Source of the DNA: Fidelibacterota bacterium
GTDB taxonomy: Bacteria > Pseudomonadota > Alphaproteobacteria > Rhodospirillales > Rhodospirillaceae
Length of the DNA: 64,000 nt
Assembly: GCA_947472795.1 (NCBI GenBank)
Contig: CANJBL010000011.1
Location: forward strand, 34,774-98,773
Direction of reading: 5' to 3'
Shown here: in pieces, positions 25,585-34,818 of the stretch
Position numbering within the stretch: position 1 is the stretch's first letter
Layout: every line of letters begins with the position of its first letter
Notes under the pieces: model-generated
Database searches by the model: none
What the model saw: the letters and a program-made list of their open reading frames with translations, nothing else
Told to the model about the DNA's origin: nothing
Made by a program: the position numbers and the translations under genes

Positions 25585-26199
25585 TCATGTTCTTCCGGTC
25601 ATTCGGCCTACAGGTAGTTTGCCCGTAACTCGCTGCACCGTCGAAACACCAACACCAAGTTCGCGGGCAATCCGTCGAATCCCCGTCCCCTTTCGTCGCG
25701 CAGCCCGGATCGCCGCCTCTACTTTCTCCGACACGCGGGGCCGACCAAACACCTTTCCCTCAGCACGGGCTCTTGCCAAACCAGCTTTGATCCGTTCCCG
25801 CATCATTGCACGCTCAAACTCCGCAAAAATTCCCATGAACTGGAACATCGCTCGACCGGCTGGCGTGGTCGTATCTAGACCTTGCTGGTGGAGATAGAGT
25901 CCAGTCGTGGTTGCCCGAAATTCCTCAAGCAACGATATTAGGTCTTGGAGCGAACGGCCTAACCTGTCTACAGACCAAACAGCAACTAAATCGACTTGGC
26001 CCTTGGTCATGCATTTTATCATCGCGTCTAAGCCCGGGCGCTGATCCCGACCTTTTGCGCCTGACACCCCAGCATCCTCAAAAACGTGAATTACATTCCA
26101 TCCTTGCCGTTTGGCGACAGTCATTAATTCTCGTCGTTGATTCTTCGTTGTTTGCTCCGAGGTCGAGACGCGCAGATACAACGCAACACGCTTGCTCAT
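25585..26199 (-). CDS. serine recombinase (resolvase/invertase family)
   Basis: A 204-residue small serine recombinase. YLRVST near the N-terminus holds the catalytic Ser12 and Arg10. The catalytic domain continues with FEDAGVSGAKGRDQRPGLD and WSVDRLGRSLQDL, then FAEFERAMMRERIKAGL, and a C-terminal Hin-type HTH (GTGIRRIARELGVGVSTVQR). The ATG at 26199 has GGAGAC five bases upstream. No transposase or target invertible segment is evident beside it. It could resolve, invert or excise a neighbouring module. Confidence 0.9.
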   Translation of the reverse strand: MSKRVALYLRVSTSEQTTKNQRRELMTVAKRQGWNVIHVFEDAGVSGAKGRDQRPGLDAMIKCMTKGQVDLVAVWSVDRLGRSLQDLISLLEEFRATTTGLYLHQQGLDTTTPAGRAMFQFMGIFAEFERAMMRERIKAGLARARAEGKVFGRPRVSEKVEAAIRAARRKGTGIRRIARELGVGVSTVQRVTGKLPVGRMTGRT

Positions 26200-26276
26200 A
26201 ACTAGTCTCCATGGTTTTGGGTTGGTTGGCTTAGCCGCTAGCGTGATCGGCAGCGGTAATCGCGGCACTCATAGAA

Positions 26277-26305
26277 AAAGCGGGCCATTTACGGTGGCCC
26301 GCTTT
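26277..26305 (-). terminator. rho-independent terminator
   Basis: An 11-bp perfect stem (AAAGCGGGCCA / TGGCCCGCTTT) with a 7-nt loop. On the minus strand it is followed by CTTTTTC, ending transcription from the ISP/companion operon before the recombinase gene. A T-rich stretch also follows on the plus strand, so it may work in both directions. Confidence 0.75.
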
Positions 26306-26510
26306 GTTTTTGTGCCGAGTGTTCGATCAGTACTGGTTATCGTACCGATTGCCCGACTACAAAAGATGCCGGAAAACCGTGTAAAACGCGGCTTGTTATC
26401 GCTCTTTTTTGGGTGGGGAACCGTACCCCTCGTCTTTTTGGCCGATTCCAAGCCAGTGACAATTTGCGTCACTAGAAATCAAAATGTGGCGACATGGTTC
26501 TTGTCGCCGG

Positions 26511-27542
26511 TTAGGCATCAGCCTTCTTTAGAAGCTCGCCGGTAGTTGTAGCGACCAGCAGCTTTTCTTTCTTTGCGTAGAAGGGTGCCTGTGGAGCGTG
26601 ATCTCCCTCACCCAATTTCACATGCTTAATCTCGGTGGCAGGAGTCTCAAATATCAATTGGTACTTTCCTGTATCCTTGTACGGCTTGATTTCTTTGACT
26701 GTCGCAATATGTGTGATCGCAGAAATTGGAGCCGTTCGATATGCGGCGATATATTTTATCCGGTCCTTCATGGCGGCTCCAATCTTTATGGATCGCCACT
26801 GATTTTCTCCGATGAACACTTCCTGAAAGCCTTCCTCCCGCGCTGGCACCACAACGGTGTCTGCCTCCGCACGGCGACGTTGACGCTGGGCCCTTTCCTC
26901 CGGTGAGCGGTTTCTCGATACTTGAGAGGGCGTACTTTCGTCCACCTCTTCAAACTCGTCGTATAGCGTATCGAACTGAAAGATGCGCTCTCCGCTATCA
27001 GCGACGAAGGTTTTCACCTCCAGGACCGATATGTTGGCGTTGATTTTTTCAAGGACGCGATAAAGTTCTGGTCTCGCTTCGTCGATTACGACTAGGCCCT
27101 TGAAGGGCGCGTAAACAGCGCGATCAAGATAGCTGTCAATATTTGCGCTCGTCGATTGCTTACAAGCTACCTCAAGTCTTCGCAGCAGCTTGGGGTTCGC
27201 TTTAATTTTCTCCATCAGAAATGTGCGAATGGACCTCTGGCTTTCGTCAAAGCTCGTGACGAATTTCAGCATCTGTATGCCAATGTGCCTGAATGGATCG
27301 TGGGAAACGATCTCGTTCTCCAGTACGAATAATTTTGGCTCGTCTGGCTCGGCGGTGTCGATCAAGTAGCCATCGGGTATCGTTACAATGTCGTTTCCCA
27401 CGTGCTTCTTAATATCGAGATATATCGACGACGGACCAAATATCTGATCCGCAAGATTAACCACGTCTGCCTCAAACGTGGCCTCCCGCTCGTGAGAGAA
27501 TGGTCGGAAGGTGCGGCCTTGCGGGTCTAAAATAATAGGCAT
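26511..27542 (-). CDS. PD-(D/E)XK-like protein with possible PUA/EVE-like C-terminal domain
   Basis: A 343-residue protein not assigned to a named family. The N-terminal ~190 residues resemble a PD-(D/E)XK fold: PDGYLID followed by LFVLENEI would supply Asp and Glu, though the usual Lys is replaced. Residues 190-235 are a charged Arg/Glu-rich linker. The C-terminal ~100 residues (IKYIAAYRTAPISAITHIA, VKEIKPYKDTGKYQLIFE) have the strand pattern of PUA/EVE-like domains that read modified bases. It lies 35 bp after the type ISP gene, so the two are cotranscribed. A role in sensing or cutting modified DNA is inference. Confidence 0.6.
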   Translation of the reverse strand: MPIILDPQGRTFRPFSHEREATFEADVVNLADQIFGPSSIYLDIKKHVGNDIVTIPDGYLIDTAEPDEPKLFVLENEIVSHDPFRHIGIQMLKFVTSFDESQRSIRTFLMEKIKANPKLLRRLEVACKQSTSANIDSYLDRAVYAPFKGLVVIDEARPELYRVLEKINANISVLEVKTFVADSGERIFQFDTLYDEFEEVDESTPSQVSRNRSPEERAQRQRRRAEADTVVVPAREEGFQEVFIGENQWRSIKIGAAMKDRIKYIAAYRTAPISAITHIATVKEIKPYKDTGKYQLIFETPATEIKHVKLGEGDHAPQAPFYAKKEKLLVATTTGELLKKADA

Positions 27543-27577
27543 TGTCCGAAGGCCTTTCTAATTCAACGCTCTCAGTC

Positions 27578-30500
27578 TCAGCATCCGAGTTCCGGCAGGT
27601 TGTTGACGATCCTAACGGTCTCCACACTAACTCGAACAACTCGCTTAAGTAGATCGACGATATACCGCGGGTTATCTGACCACGCATTAGGGTCATTTCT
27701 TATCCCGCTCGGCTTATCAACATATAACTGATACTGCTCCATGACCCATTCAATTGCGGACTTACCGTTGACGACATAGCTGTATGCGTCCAGCGGTACG
27801 TCACGAATCAGAAGGTGTTCATTATAAACAATCACGCTCTTGTCAGTTTTCCCAGACGACTTCCCGAAGGTCATTTTGTTGACCTTGAAATCAGCGTCTT
27901 CCATGACGACGCGCTTGTTCTCTTCCTTAAGCGGCCACGGCTCTACAGTTTCGTAGTTCAGGTGTAGATTACCGAGAGCCCGACCAGATTTACTGAACGC
28001 CCAGAAGTCTGCAATGAAGGGAATACGAGGCAACATCTTCTTCAGGTCAGATGAAAAGCGCCGCTTATATTCGGGCGAATGAAGGATGCCGTAAACGTAC
28101 CAGAACACGTCTTCCTTCTTTATACTTGTATCGCTGTATTGCGACTGGAACGCCTCTAAGGCCCAGTCCGTAATCGTATCGTGACGACGATAACCACTTA
28201 CATCCACTCCCGTCGTATCTGCCCCAAAGAGTCCTGGCGCATCATCTTGCACATCGACCTTTTCGTACCAATACAATGGGAAGCACTGGCCAGTATCAGT
28301 TAGGTGCATGTTCGGAACATGATCCGTTACTAGGGCGGAGTAACCCTTTCTGTCTGCAACGCCCGTGCTTGAAATAACGATGTTCTTGTGCCGAGGCGTA
28401 GGAAAGAGATCGAATATCTTGTTGACCATTTCGTTCAAGCGGCGATTGAAATACATCACCTGCTTATTGAAAGGACGATAGGCCGCCTCCACTAGATACG
28501 ATGAATCATACTCAAGCAGCCTGCCCCGCCTCGCGCCGTCTTTTAGGGACCGCGTCCAACTAATCCGTCGTGGGTCTGTCTCGATTACGGACTCCAAATC
28601 CGGCCTCTGATTCTTATCCTTTCCGTCGCACAGTTTTGCGTACCGCTTTGCATCAGAATTATAGGCATCAATCAGTCGGCTGACGTTGGCAGTGACGCTC
28701 TCACGCGAGAAACCATAGACCCATGGGTCTCGGTTGGTTACAACGCCAAAGGAATAGACAGAAAAGAGTACGTTTTGTTCGCTGCTGTCTTTTGACCCAA
28801 TCGCTAAAAACTTCTCAAATACTGGATCGCGCTGATTTATCCAGTCACCATCGGCGTTCGGCGTTATCGCCTCCCAAGGAACGGTGTGGATCGACCCAAA
28901 GGCCTCTACAATTGACAGCTTCTCTTCGCGGGAAAGATGGTCACCAATATCGTGATATGCAATTTCGCATGGTCCTTGATGAGCAGCATCGCGGACCATA
29001 ATGGTAATAGCGACTGGCGATCTCGACCCGGACCCGAAAACCTTTCCACCTTCTTGCCGAGACACCTCACCGCTGGTTCTCTGATCTCCACGCAGATCGA
29101 AAATATAAAGATGACTAAATTCGTCGGCGAGACACCTCCGAATACCATCCATATTGTTCGCCTTTATGAATGACCCGTTCGTAACGAAAGCGACTATGCC
29201 CTTCTCCTTAATGCGGTCAGTCGCCCAGCGAATTGCCCGGTTATAGGAATCATATGCATTTTTTGCGAGTTTTGAGCTTGATCTCGCTGCATATGTCTCT
29301 CGGATATGTCCATCCAAAGTCGGATACGACATATTTTTGTTGTTGTCGTTTTCACTTTCCTGTTGGCCGGAGTACGGCGGATTGCCAATGATTACTCTTA
29401 TGTCCTGCTGCTTCTGATGGTTCACCCGCTCACTATTTTCTGGAAGCACGACGCTATCTACCAAGTCGCGTGTCTCGTTCATTTGGAACGTATCCGTCAG
29501 GACTATTCCTTTGAACGGCGTATACGTTGAGTTCAGGGCGTGATAGGTGCTTTCAATATTGATGGCTGCGATGTAGTAGGCGAGCAGCACTATTTCGTTC
29601 GCATGAATTTCTGCCAGATATTTTCTGGCAAGATCATCAGTCGTAATGAGGCCGGACTGGAGTAGCCGAGCTATGAAGGTGCCGGTGCCAGTAAATGGAT
29701 CAAGGATCTGAACATCTTTATCCGTTAGGCTGACCTTGAAGTGCCTGCGAAGTGCGATTTCCGCACTCTGGATGATGAAATCCACGATCTCGATAGGCGT
29801 GTAAACGATACCGAGGCGCTCTGCTAGGCGCGGGAAGGCGTTCTTAAAGAACGTGTCGTAAAGGCTGCGGATAATTTCCTGGCGAGATTTGTCGCTCTTT
29901 GCGAGGCTCACCCGCTCTCGAATATTTGCGTAGAACTTCTCAAGTCCTTCTGTTTCACTGCCTACTGCGTGGTCATCCATGACCTCGACGACACCCTGCA
30001 TCGCACGAGAGACAGGGTTGTTGCTCGTAAATGAATAACCATCAAAAAGCGCCTCGAACACCGGCCTAGTGATTATGTGCTGTGCCAGCATTTCAATCGC
30101 TTCCGGCTCAGTCACTGCCGGATTGAGGTTGTCACGCAAACCCTTGACGAAACCGTCGAACGCCTTACGGGCCTTCGGATTGGTGAGCAGTTCATCTATA
30201 CGGCGCGTTAGGCGCTCGGCGATTTGAGCAACGCCCTTAGCCCATTCACTCCAGTATTCGCGGTCACCTAATTTCTTCGGGATTGCGGCGTATACCGCCT
30301 CGCTCACGGCGTCTACTGACAAGACGGGAAAATCAAGGGGCAGTGTGTCACCACCACGTTCCCCTCCACCTTTTCCACCTCCGCCGCCGCCAATTACAGT
30401 GATCTTGCGACGGAACACAGCTTCATCAACAAGTGACTCGTCGTGGGCACGCAGGGCTTTAATGACCTTCCAAATGCCTCGAAACTGCGGGTCGCTTTCG

Positions 30501-32365
30501 ATATAGCTGTTGTAGTCCTTTACCTTACTTGAGGGGATGCAGACCGGCAGAATGATGTAGCCATATTTCTTGCCGTCAGCTTTACGCATCACCCGTCCAA
30601 CCGACTGGACAATGTCAACGATGGATTCCCTCGTATCGAAGAAGACGACAGAATCGAGCGCCGGGACGTCGATACCCTCGGAGAGACAACGAGCGTTGGA
30701 TAGGATGCGGCATTGTCCGTCGCTTGCTTCTGCTTTTAGCCAATCCAGTGCGCTAAGCCTCTGCAATGCGTTCATGCCTCCATCAACATGCTCTAGATTG
30801 CATCGGATCATCGGGAGATTTTCCTCGCCGACGTGAGACTGTTGATACATCTGAGCCAATCTGGCGAAGACTTCAGTCGTTTGTTTTGAGTCTTTGATGG
30901 TTCTGGAAAAGGCAACGGCGCGACGCATGGGGGCCGTGTCTTCGGTGATGGCCTCCTCCTGGCCGTCTTCGCCTACAAGAACTAGGCCCTGCTTTGATAA
31001 ACCTTTCCAGCTGCCAATGATCTTGGTGGCGAAGCGTATATCAATGGCTTTCTTGTCATCGAGTTTGTAGGCGTTGTTGTAGGCGTTTGCGAGTTTGGCC
31101 ATCTTGCTCTCTTCGACAGCCACGATGAGTACCTTGTATTCCGAGAGCAGATCCTTCTCGACGGCCTTGCCAAAGCCCAGGCGATAAAACTCCCGACCAA
31201 AAGTAGTCTCGTCGTCCATCGAGAAGAGGACGGCCTCGCTTTCGGTAGCCTTTGTTTTTGAGGCTTCTGCATAAATTCGCGGCGTGGCGGTCATGTAGAG
31301 GCGCTTCTTGGCGCGAACAATGTGGTTTTCGTGGACCTTCACGAACTCAGATGGGTCTTCACCGGGCAATGTTAAGCCCGTGGTTCGGTGCGCCTCATCG
31401 CAGATGATGAGGTCAAATTCACCCAGTTGCTGCCGCTGCGCGTCAGCGACGACTTGAATAGAATGATATGTCGAGAAAACAACGGTACGTCTGTCCGCAG
31501 ACACACGAGAGACAGCCAATGCCAGCTTTCGAGCGTCAGTCGTCGCAGGGTAGGCAAGGTCGTGGGTGCTTATATCTTCTTCGTCTTTGCCGACCTTGGT
31601 GTCGGAACAGACTACAAAAGCATGAATGGGTGATCGGGCTTCAGCGGTCCACTCCCGCAGCGATTGGGCCACTAGGGAAATCGAGGGAGCAAGGAACAGT
31701 ACCTTGCCATTGGCGGGGACAATTTTCTCGGCTAGACGCAGCGCAGTGAGCGTCTTGCCCGTGCCACAGGCCATTATTAGTTTGCCGCGATCACCCGGTG
31801 AGAAGCCTTCCATAACTCGTTGGATCGCCTCGTCTTGGTGCGGGCGCAGGTCCTTCTTTTTCTTGAGCCGAATATCTTGAACACGCGAGATACTGAACTG
31901 GCTCCAGTCAATTGGACTGTTCTCTAAATCCTTGAACCAGAGTCTGGATGTTGGGATTGACTGGTCCGCCAGGGCGTTCTCGGCGTGTTTACTCCATTTG
32001 TCTGTTGTCGAGACAATGATGCGATGGGAGAAACCAAACTCTCCGTCGCTAGTGGAAAATCGCTTCCCGGACGCCGTAAAGAAGGAATCTATGTCGGACT
32101 TTTGAAGTGAGTGGTCAGGGTCGTAGAATTTGCATTGAATCGCCCAATAGTCGCCGGTTGCCCGCTCACGAGCGACTAGGTCTATACCTACATCCGCACT
32201 CCAGCGATCTTTCCATTCAGCCCACAACCATACATCGCTTAGCCGATCAGCATATTGTGGATCGGTCACAAGGTAATTGGCGATCAGTCGTTCAAATTTG
32301 TCGCCGAGTGCGCGATTTGATCGAGCATCCTGACGGAACTGTTCTAGTATTTCTTGGATCGTCAT
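27578..32365 (-). CDS. type ISP restriction-modification enzyme (LlaGI/LlaBIII-like)
   Basis: A 1595-residue single-chain restriction-modification enzyme. Domain order: Mrr-like nuclease (GIDLV at ~60-64, AIQCKF at ~75-80); RecA-like translocase (MACGTGKT ~198-205, CDEAH, MTATPRIY, SVGRVMRKADG); a helical coupler; an N6-adenine methyltransferase with DPFTGTGTF (~888) and GNPPYSG (~993); and a C-terminal target-recognition region. Length and order match LlaGI/LlaBIII (about 1570 residues). These methylate one strand of an asymmetric site and translocate to cut between head-to-head sites. All catalytic motifs are present. Confidence 0.92.
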   Translation of the reverse strand: MTIQEILEQFRQDARSNRALGDKFERLIANYLVTDPQYADRLSDVWLWAEWKDRWSADVGIDLVARERATGDYWAIQCKFYDPDHSLQKSDIDSFFTASGKRFSTSDGEFGFSHRIIVSTTDKWSKHAENALADQSIPTSRLWFKDLENSPIDWSQFSISRVQDIRLKKKKDLRPHQDEAIQRVMEGFSPGDRGKLIMACGTGKTLTALRLAEKIVPANGKVLFLAPSISLVAQSLREWTAEARSPIHAFVVCSDTKVGKDEEDISTHDLAYPATTDARKLALAVSRVSADRRTVVFSTYHSIQVVADAQRQQLGEFDLIICDEAHRTTGLTLPGEDPSEFVKVHENHIVRAKKRLYMTATPRIYAEASKTKATESEAVLFSMDDETTFGREFYRLGFGKAVEKDLLSEYKVLIVAVEESKMAKLANAYNNAYKLDDKKAIDIRFATKIIGSWKGLSKQGLVLVGEDGQEEAITEDTAPMRRAVAFSRTIKDSKQTTEVFARLAQMYQQSHVGEENLPMIRCNLEHVDGGMNALQRLSALDWLKAEASDGQCRILSNARCLSEGIDVPALDSVVFFDTRESIVDIVQSVGRVMRKADGKKYGYIILPVCIPSSKVKDYNSYIESDPQFRGIWKVIKALRAHDESLVDEAVFRRKITVIGGGGGGKGGGERGGDTLPLDFPVLSVDAVSEAVYAAIPKKLGDREYWSEWAKGVAQIAERLTRRIDELLTNPKARKAFDGFVKGLRDNLNPAVTEPEAIEMLAQHIITRPVFEALFDGYSFTSNNPVSRAMQGVVEVMDDHAVGSETEGLEKFYANIRERVSLAKSDKSRQEIIRSLYDTFFKNAFPRLAERLGIVYTPIEIVDFIIQSAEIALRRHFKVSLTDKDVQILDPFTGTGTFIARLLQSGLITTDDLARKYLAEIHANEIVLLAYYIAAINIESTYHALNSTYTPFKGIVLTDTFQMNETRDLVDSVVLPENSERVNHQKQQDIRVIIGNPPYSGQQESENDNNKNMSYPTLDGHIRETYAARSSSKLAKNAYDSYNRAIRWATDRIKEKGIVAFVTNGSFIKANNMDGIRRCLADEFSHLYIFDLRGDQRTSGEVSRQEGGKVFGSGSRSPVAITIMVRDAAHQGPCEIAYHDIGDHLSREEKLSIVEAFGSIHTVPWEAITPNADGDWINQRDPVFEKFLAIGSKDSSEQNVLFSVYSFGVVTNRDPWVYGFSRESVTANVSRLIDAYNSDAKRYAKLCDGKDKNQRPDLESVIETDPRRISWTRSLKDGARRGRLLEYDSSYLVEAAYRPFNKQVMYFNRRLNEMVNKIFDLFPTPRHKNIVISSTGVADRKGYSALVTDHVPNMHLTDTGQCFPLYWYEKVDVQDDAPGLFGADTTGVDVSGYRRHDTITDWALEAFQSQYSDTSIKKEDVFWYVYGILHSPEYKRRFSSDLKKMLPRIPFIADFWAFSKSGRALGNLHLNYETVEPWPLKEENKRVVMEDADFKVNKMTFGKSSGKTDKSVIVYNEHLLIRDVPLDAYSYVVNGKSAIEWVMEQYQLYVDKPSGIRNDPNAWSDNPRYIVDLLKRVVRVSVETVRIVNNLPELGC

Positions 32366-33181
32366 ATTTTCCCGCCCCCCGGCGGCTTCGATCCCGCGGC
32401 GTAAATATTGGTTGAATATTGAGCCTAGCGGGGCCGTGTAATGCTACACCAGCATGATCTCGTCCTACGCGGCAGCGTTTAATCTCAAATCATAATTACA
32501 CTGCAACGACAAGCGCAGCCTCCTACATGGCTCTAAAGTCCGGCACAGCTATTGCTGAAAGTGGATCACCGTATCGTCCGGCTGGACGAAGTTGCCAAGA
32601 ACTTGGTGCATCCCCGATCTGGCTGTCGCCACGATGACGTTCGGCTGGCGCTAATCAAGTGCGAAGACACCAGCGGCTTCGTCGGCGGTATGCCGTAAAA
32701 GAAGCTCACCTGGACTCGTGCCGTCGAGTGGCACTCGGACTGGCCGCCTCTCCAAGCCCCCCGCCCTGGATCGCCTAAACCGGGTCTGCGGCCACTCTCG
32801 GATCGTGGCATCGGTCCAAGCGCACCGTCAGCCGTCACGTAATTATATTACGCTATCTATGGTAGAGTAAAGCCGATTTTAACTCTTTTTTTGGTCGTTT
32901 TCATGGCTTTTCGGTCGCGTTAACCATTTGGAATCGCTATAATTCTGGCAGTTAGAGCGATCTACACGGATACGGGGAAATTGCTCCCAGGAGCGCCTAA
33001 ACCGAGGCCGCGCAGGGTAAAAAACTAGCCCCACCGGCCACCAGGACTAGCACTCTTACTACACGCCGCCCGACTTCCCACCGGAAGTGACCGGCAACCA
33101 CCACCACCGAACACCGCCGACCCGTGACTGCTCCCAAGCGTGAGCGGTGCCGGTCGAGCTTTACCGACAGGACAAACTGAC
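32366..33181. other. 816-bp interval without a convincing gene
   Basis: Between the ISP enzyme and DUF3768. Short frames on both strands lack ribosome-binding sites and recognisable products. One palindrome (CGTAAT-TAT-ATTACG, 32838-32852) is followed by an AT-rich stretch ending in a run of seven T (about 32885), a possible promoter/operator region. It may hold decayed sequence between two joined modules. Confidence 0.5.
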
Positions 33182-33532
33182 ATGACCAACAATGGTGCCC
33201 CTGCGCCTCGCGACGTGCTGCGTATCCGTCGGCTCAACGATCAATGCCGCGCAAACCCATTTCTCGGAAAATTTGTGATGACCCGCGGTTTTCTCTCCCT
33301 CTCAGTCGAGGTGCAGGCGCTTCTTATGAAAGCGGTCATCACGTTCGACGACTTCAATTCCGACAACGACCCGTGGGGCGAACACGACTTCGGAGTAGTC
33401 GAGGCACTTGGTCACCGAGCGTTTTGGAAGATCGACGTGTACTCGAAGGAGATGAATTTCGGGTCGCCTGACCCGGGCGACGCGAGCGTATCCGTGAGAG
33501 TGCTTACGCTGCTCCTGCCCGAAGAGTGGTAG
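33182..33532 (+). CDS. DUF3768 domain protein
   Basis: A 116-residue protein. The N-terminus VLRIRRLNDQCRAN, the FDDFNSDNDPWGEHDFG block and FWKIDVYSKEMNFGSPDP are characteristic of DUF3768, a family confined mainly to alphaproteobacterial plasmids and integrative elements. Function unknown. The ATG at 33182 has an AGGAC site; an upstream in-frame ATG (33140) precedes sequence outside the family. The C39-like gene follows after 3 bp. Confidence 0.85.
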   Translation: MTNNGAPAPRDVLRIRRLNDQCRANPFLGKFVMTRGFLSLSVEVQALLMKAVITFDDFNSDNDPWGEHDFGVVEALGHRAFWKIDVYSKEMNFGSPDPGDASVSVRVLTLLLPEEW

Positions 33533-33535
33533 GGA

Positions 33536-33922
33536 GTGAGGCGGGTTCAGCAGAAGAAGGGGTTCAATGACTGCGGGGTGTGCTGCGTATGCATCCTGGC
33601 AGGTGTGAGCTACCGGCAGGCACTTGCTGCGGTTTTCCCCAGATCCGCACCCGAGCCGAAGCACATGTGGACGAGTTCTCGTCAGCTTTCGGCTGCTCTC
33701 AATCGGTGCGGGCTGAAATGTGACGAGAGGGCGCGGCCACTATTTGGTCGGAGCTACAAAGAACTCCAGCACGACGCGATCCTCATCGCTGACAGAGATC
33801 CGAAGACATGGTGCTGGCATTGGGTGGTGTGGGACTGGAAACGAAAACGCGTGCTTGATCCTGCTAGGCGAAGAAAAAGCCGCTGGCGGGTCACAAGTTT
33901 TTTGAAGGTCTATCGTGATTGA
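33536..33922 (+). CDS. C39-like (papain-fold) cysteine peptidase domain protein
   Basis: A 128-residue protein. FNDCGVCCVCILAGVSYRQAL is the N-terminal helix of the peptidase C39/NlpC-like fold with the nucleophilic Cys. WHWVVWDWKRKRVLDP carries the catalytic His and following Asp. No transmembrane or ABC segment is attached, so it is a stand-alone domain as found on mobile elements. GTG start right after the DUF3768 stop suggests one transcript. Substrate unknown. Confidence 0.72.
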   Translation: MRRVQQKKGFNDCGVCCVCILAGVSYRQALAAVFPRSAPEPKHMWTSSRQLSAALNRCGLKCDERARPLFGRSYKELQHDAILIADRDPKTWCWHWVVWDWKRKRVLDPARRRKSRWRVTSFLKVYRD

Positions 33923-33932
33923 CCTGGCGGAC

Positions 33933-34580
33933 CTAAGCGGCAGATTGGCGCAGATGCTCCGGCACGTAAAACTCGGCAACGGCTTTAGCCGCGTTATTGG
34001 CGGCCTCAACAAGCGCGAACACATCTAGGTTTCGTGTCGGCTGAAGCCTGACCTTGCTCGGGAAAAAATAGCCGCTGGTTTCGCTCCAGGTCCATCCTGC
34101 CGGGGTCAATCTCTTCACCCGAAAGGCCCGCTCGACGGCAAACGCGAGAACAATGAAGCCATCCACGTCCACCATTATCGAACTTCTTACGTATGGAAAC
34201 GTGGACTTCCGAAGGCTGAAAACGGGCAATTGCACTTGGCGTTCATAGGTCCGATACATCCAAACGTCGCTTATTAAGTTCTTCTTGATAGTGCTTTCCC
34301 GATCATTCTCATTCTCCAACCAGCGCCGGGTCGAACTGAACGGAATATGTTTGCTGATCGCTGGTGTCCATGCGCCGAAATACAAATCCTCTAAAAGTAC
34401 GGCAAAATTGATTCGCATTTCGCTTGCTGCCCAGGCTTTCAGAAGCCACTTCCTTAGATCGTTGCCAACCAATCCACGCGGGCAAATGTCGTAGTCGAGT
34501 AGCTCATCCACCTCAGCACGGTTGTTCGTGAAGTCTTCAAAATAATTGGCGATGCCTTTGCTAACGGCGATGTGGCCCAT
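33933..34580 (-). CDS. hypothetical protein (215 aa)
   Basis: No family recognised. The protein is soluble with a helical N-terminal half (LRKWLLKAWAASEMRINFAVL) and a beta-rich C-terminal half. GAAGGAG seven bases before the ATG at 34580 supports this start over one at 34598. Convergent with the C39-like gene (10 bp). The opposite orientation to both neighbours suggests an independently acquired cargo gene. Confidence 0.6.
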   Translation of the reverse strand: MGHIAVSKGIANYFEDFTNNRAEVDELLDYDICPRGLVGNDLRKWLLKAWAASEMRINFAVLLEDLYFGAWTPAISKHIPFSSTRRWLENENDRESTIKKNLISDVWMYRTYERQVQLPVFSLRKSTFPYVRSSIMVDVDGFIVLAFAVERAFRVKRLTPAGWTWSETSGYFFPSKVRLQPTRNLDVFALVEAANNAAKAVAEFYVPEHLRQSAA

Positions 34581-34818
34581 GCGGGCTCCTTCTTCCAAAT
34601 TGGTTGGAAACGCTAAATTGCGGACGTTTCAAATTACCGTCCAAAAAAAACGACTTTTCGTGCCCGGATGCGTCTGGGAGGCGGTTTGAGCCGATCTAAG
34701 CGGGCCTTGGATTGCGATGAATAGCGCCGGTACGTTGAAAGTCAGCGTTATGGCCGCTCCACCCATCAGAAGCTAAGCTCTGGCGTCAGAGCGCAGTGGG
34801 AAGGTGGGGCGCGTATAG

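Noticed and set aside
32566..32838. 90-codon minus-strand frame in the gene-free interval
   Set aside because: No ribosome-binding site and atypical composition; left as non-coding.
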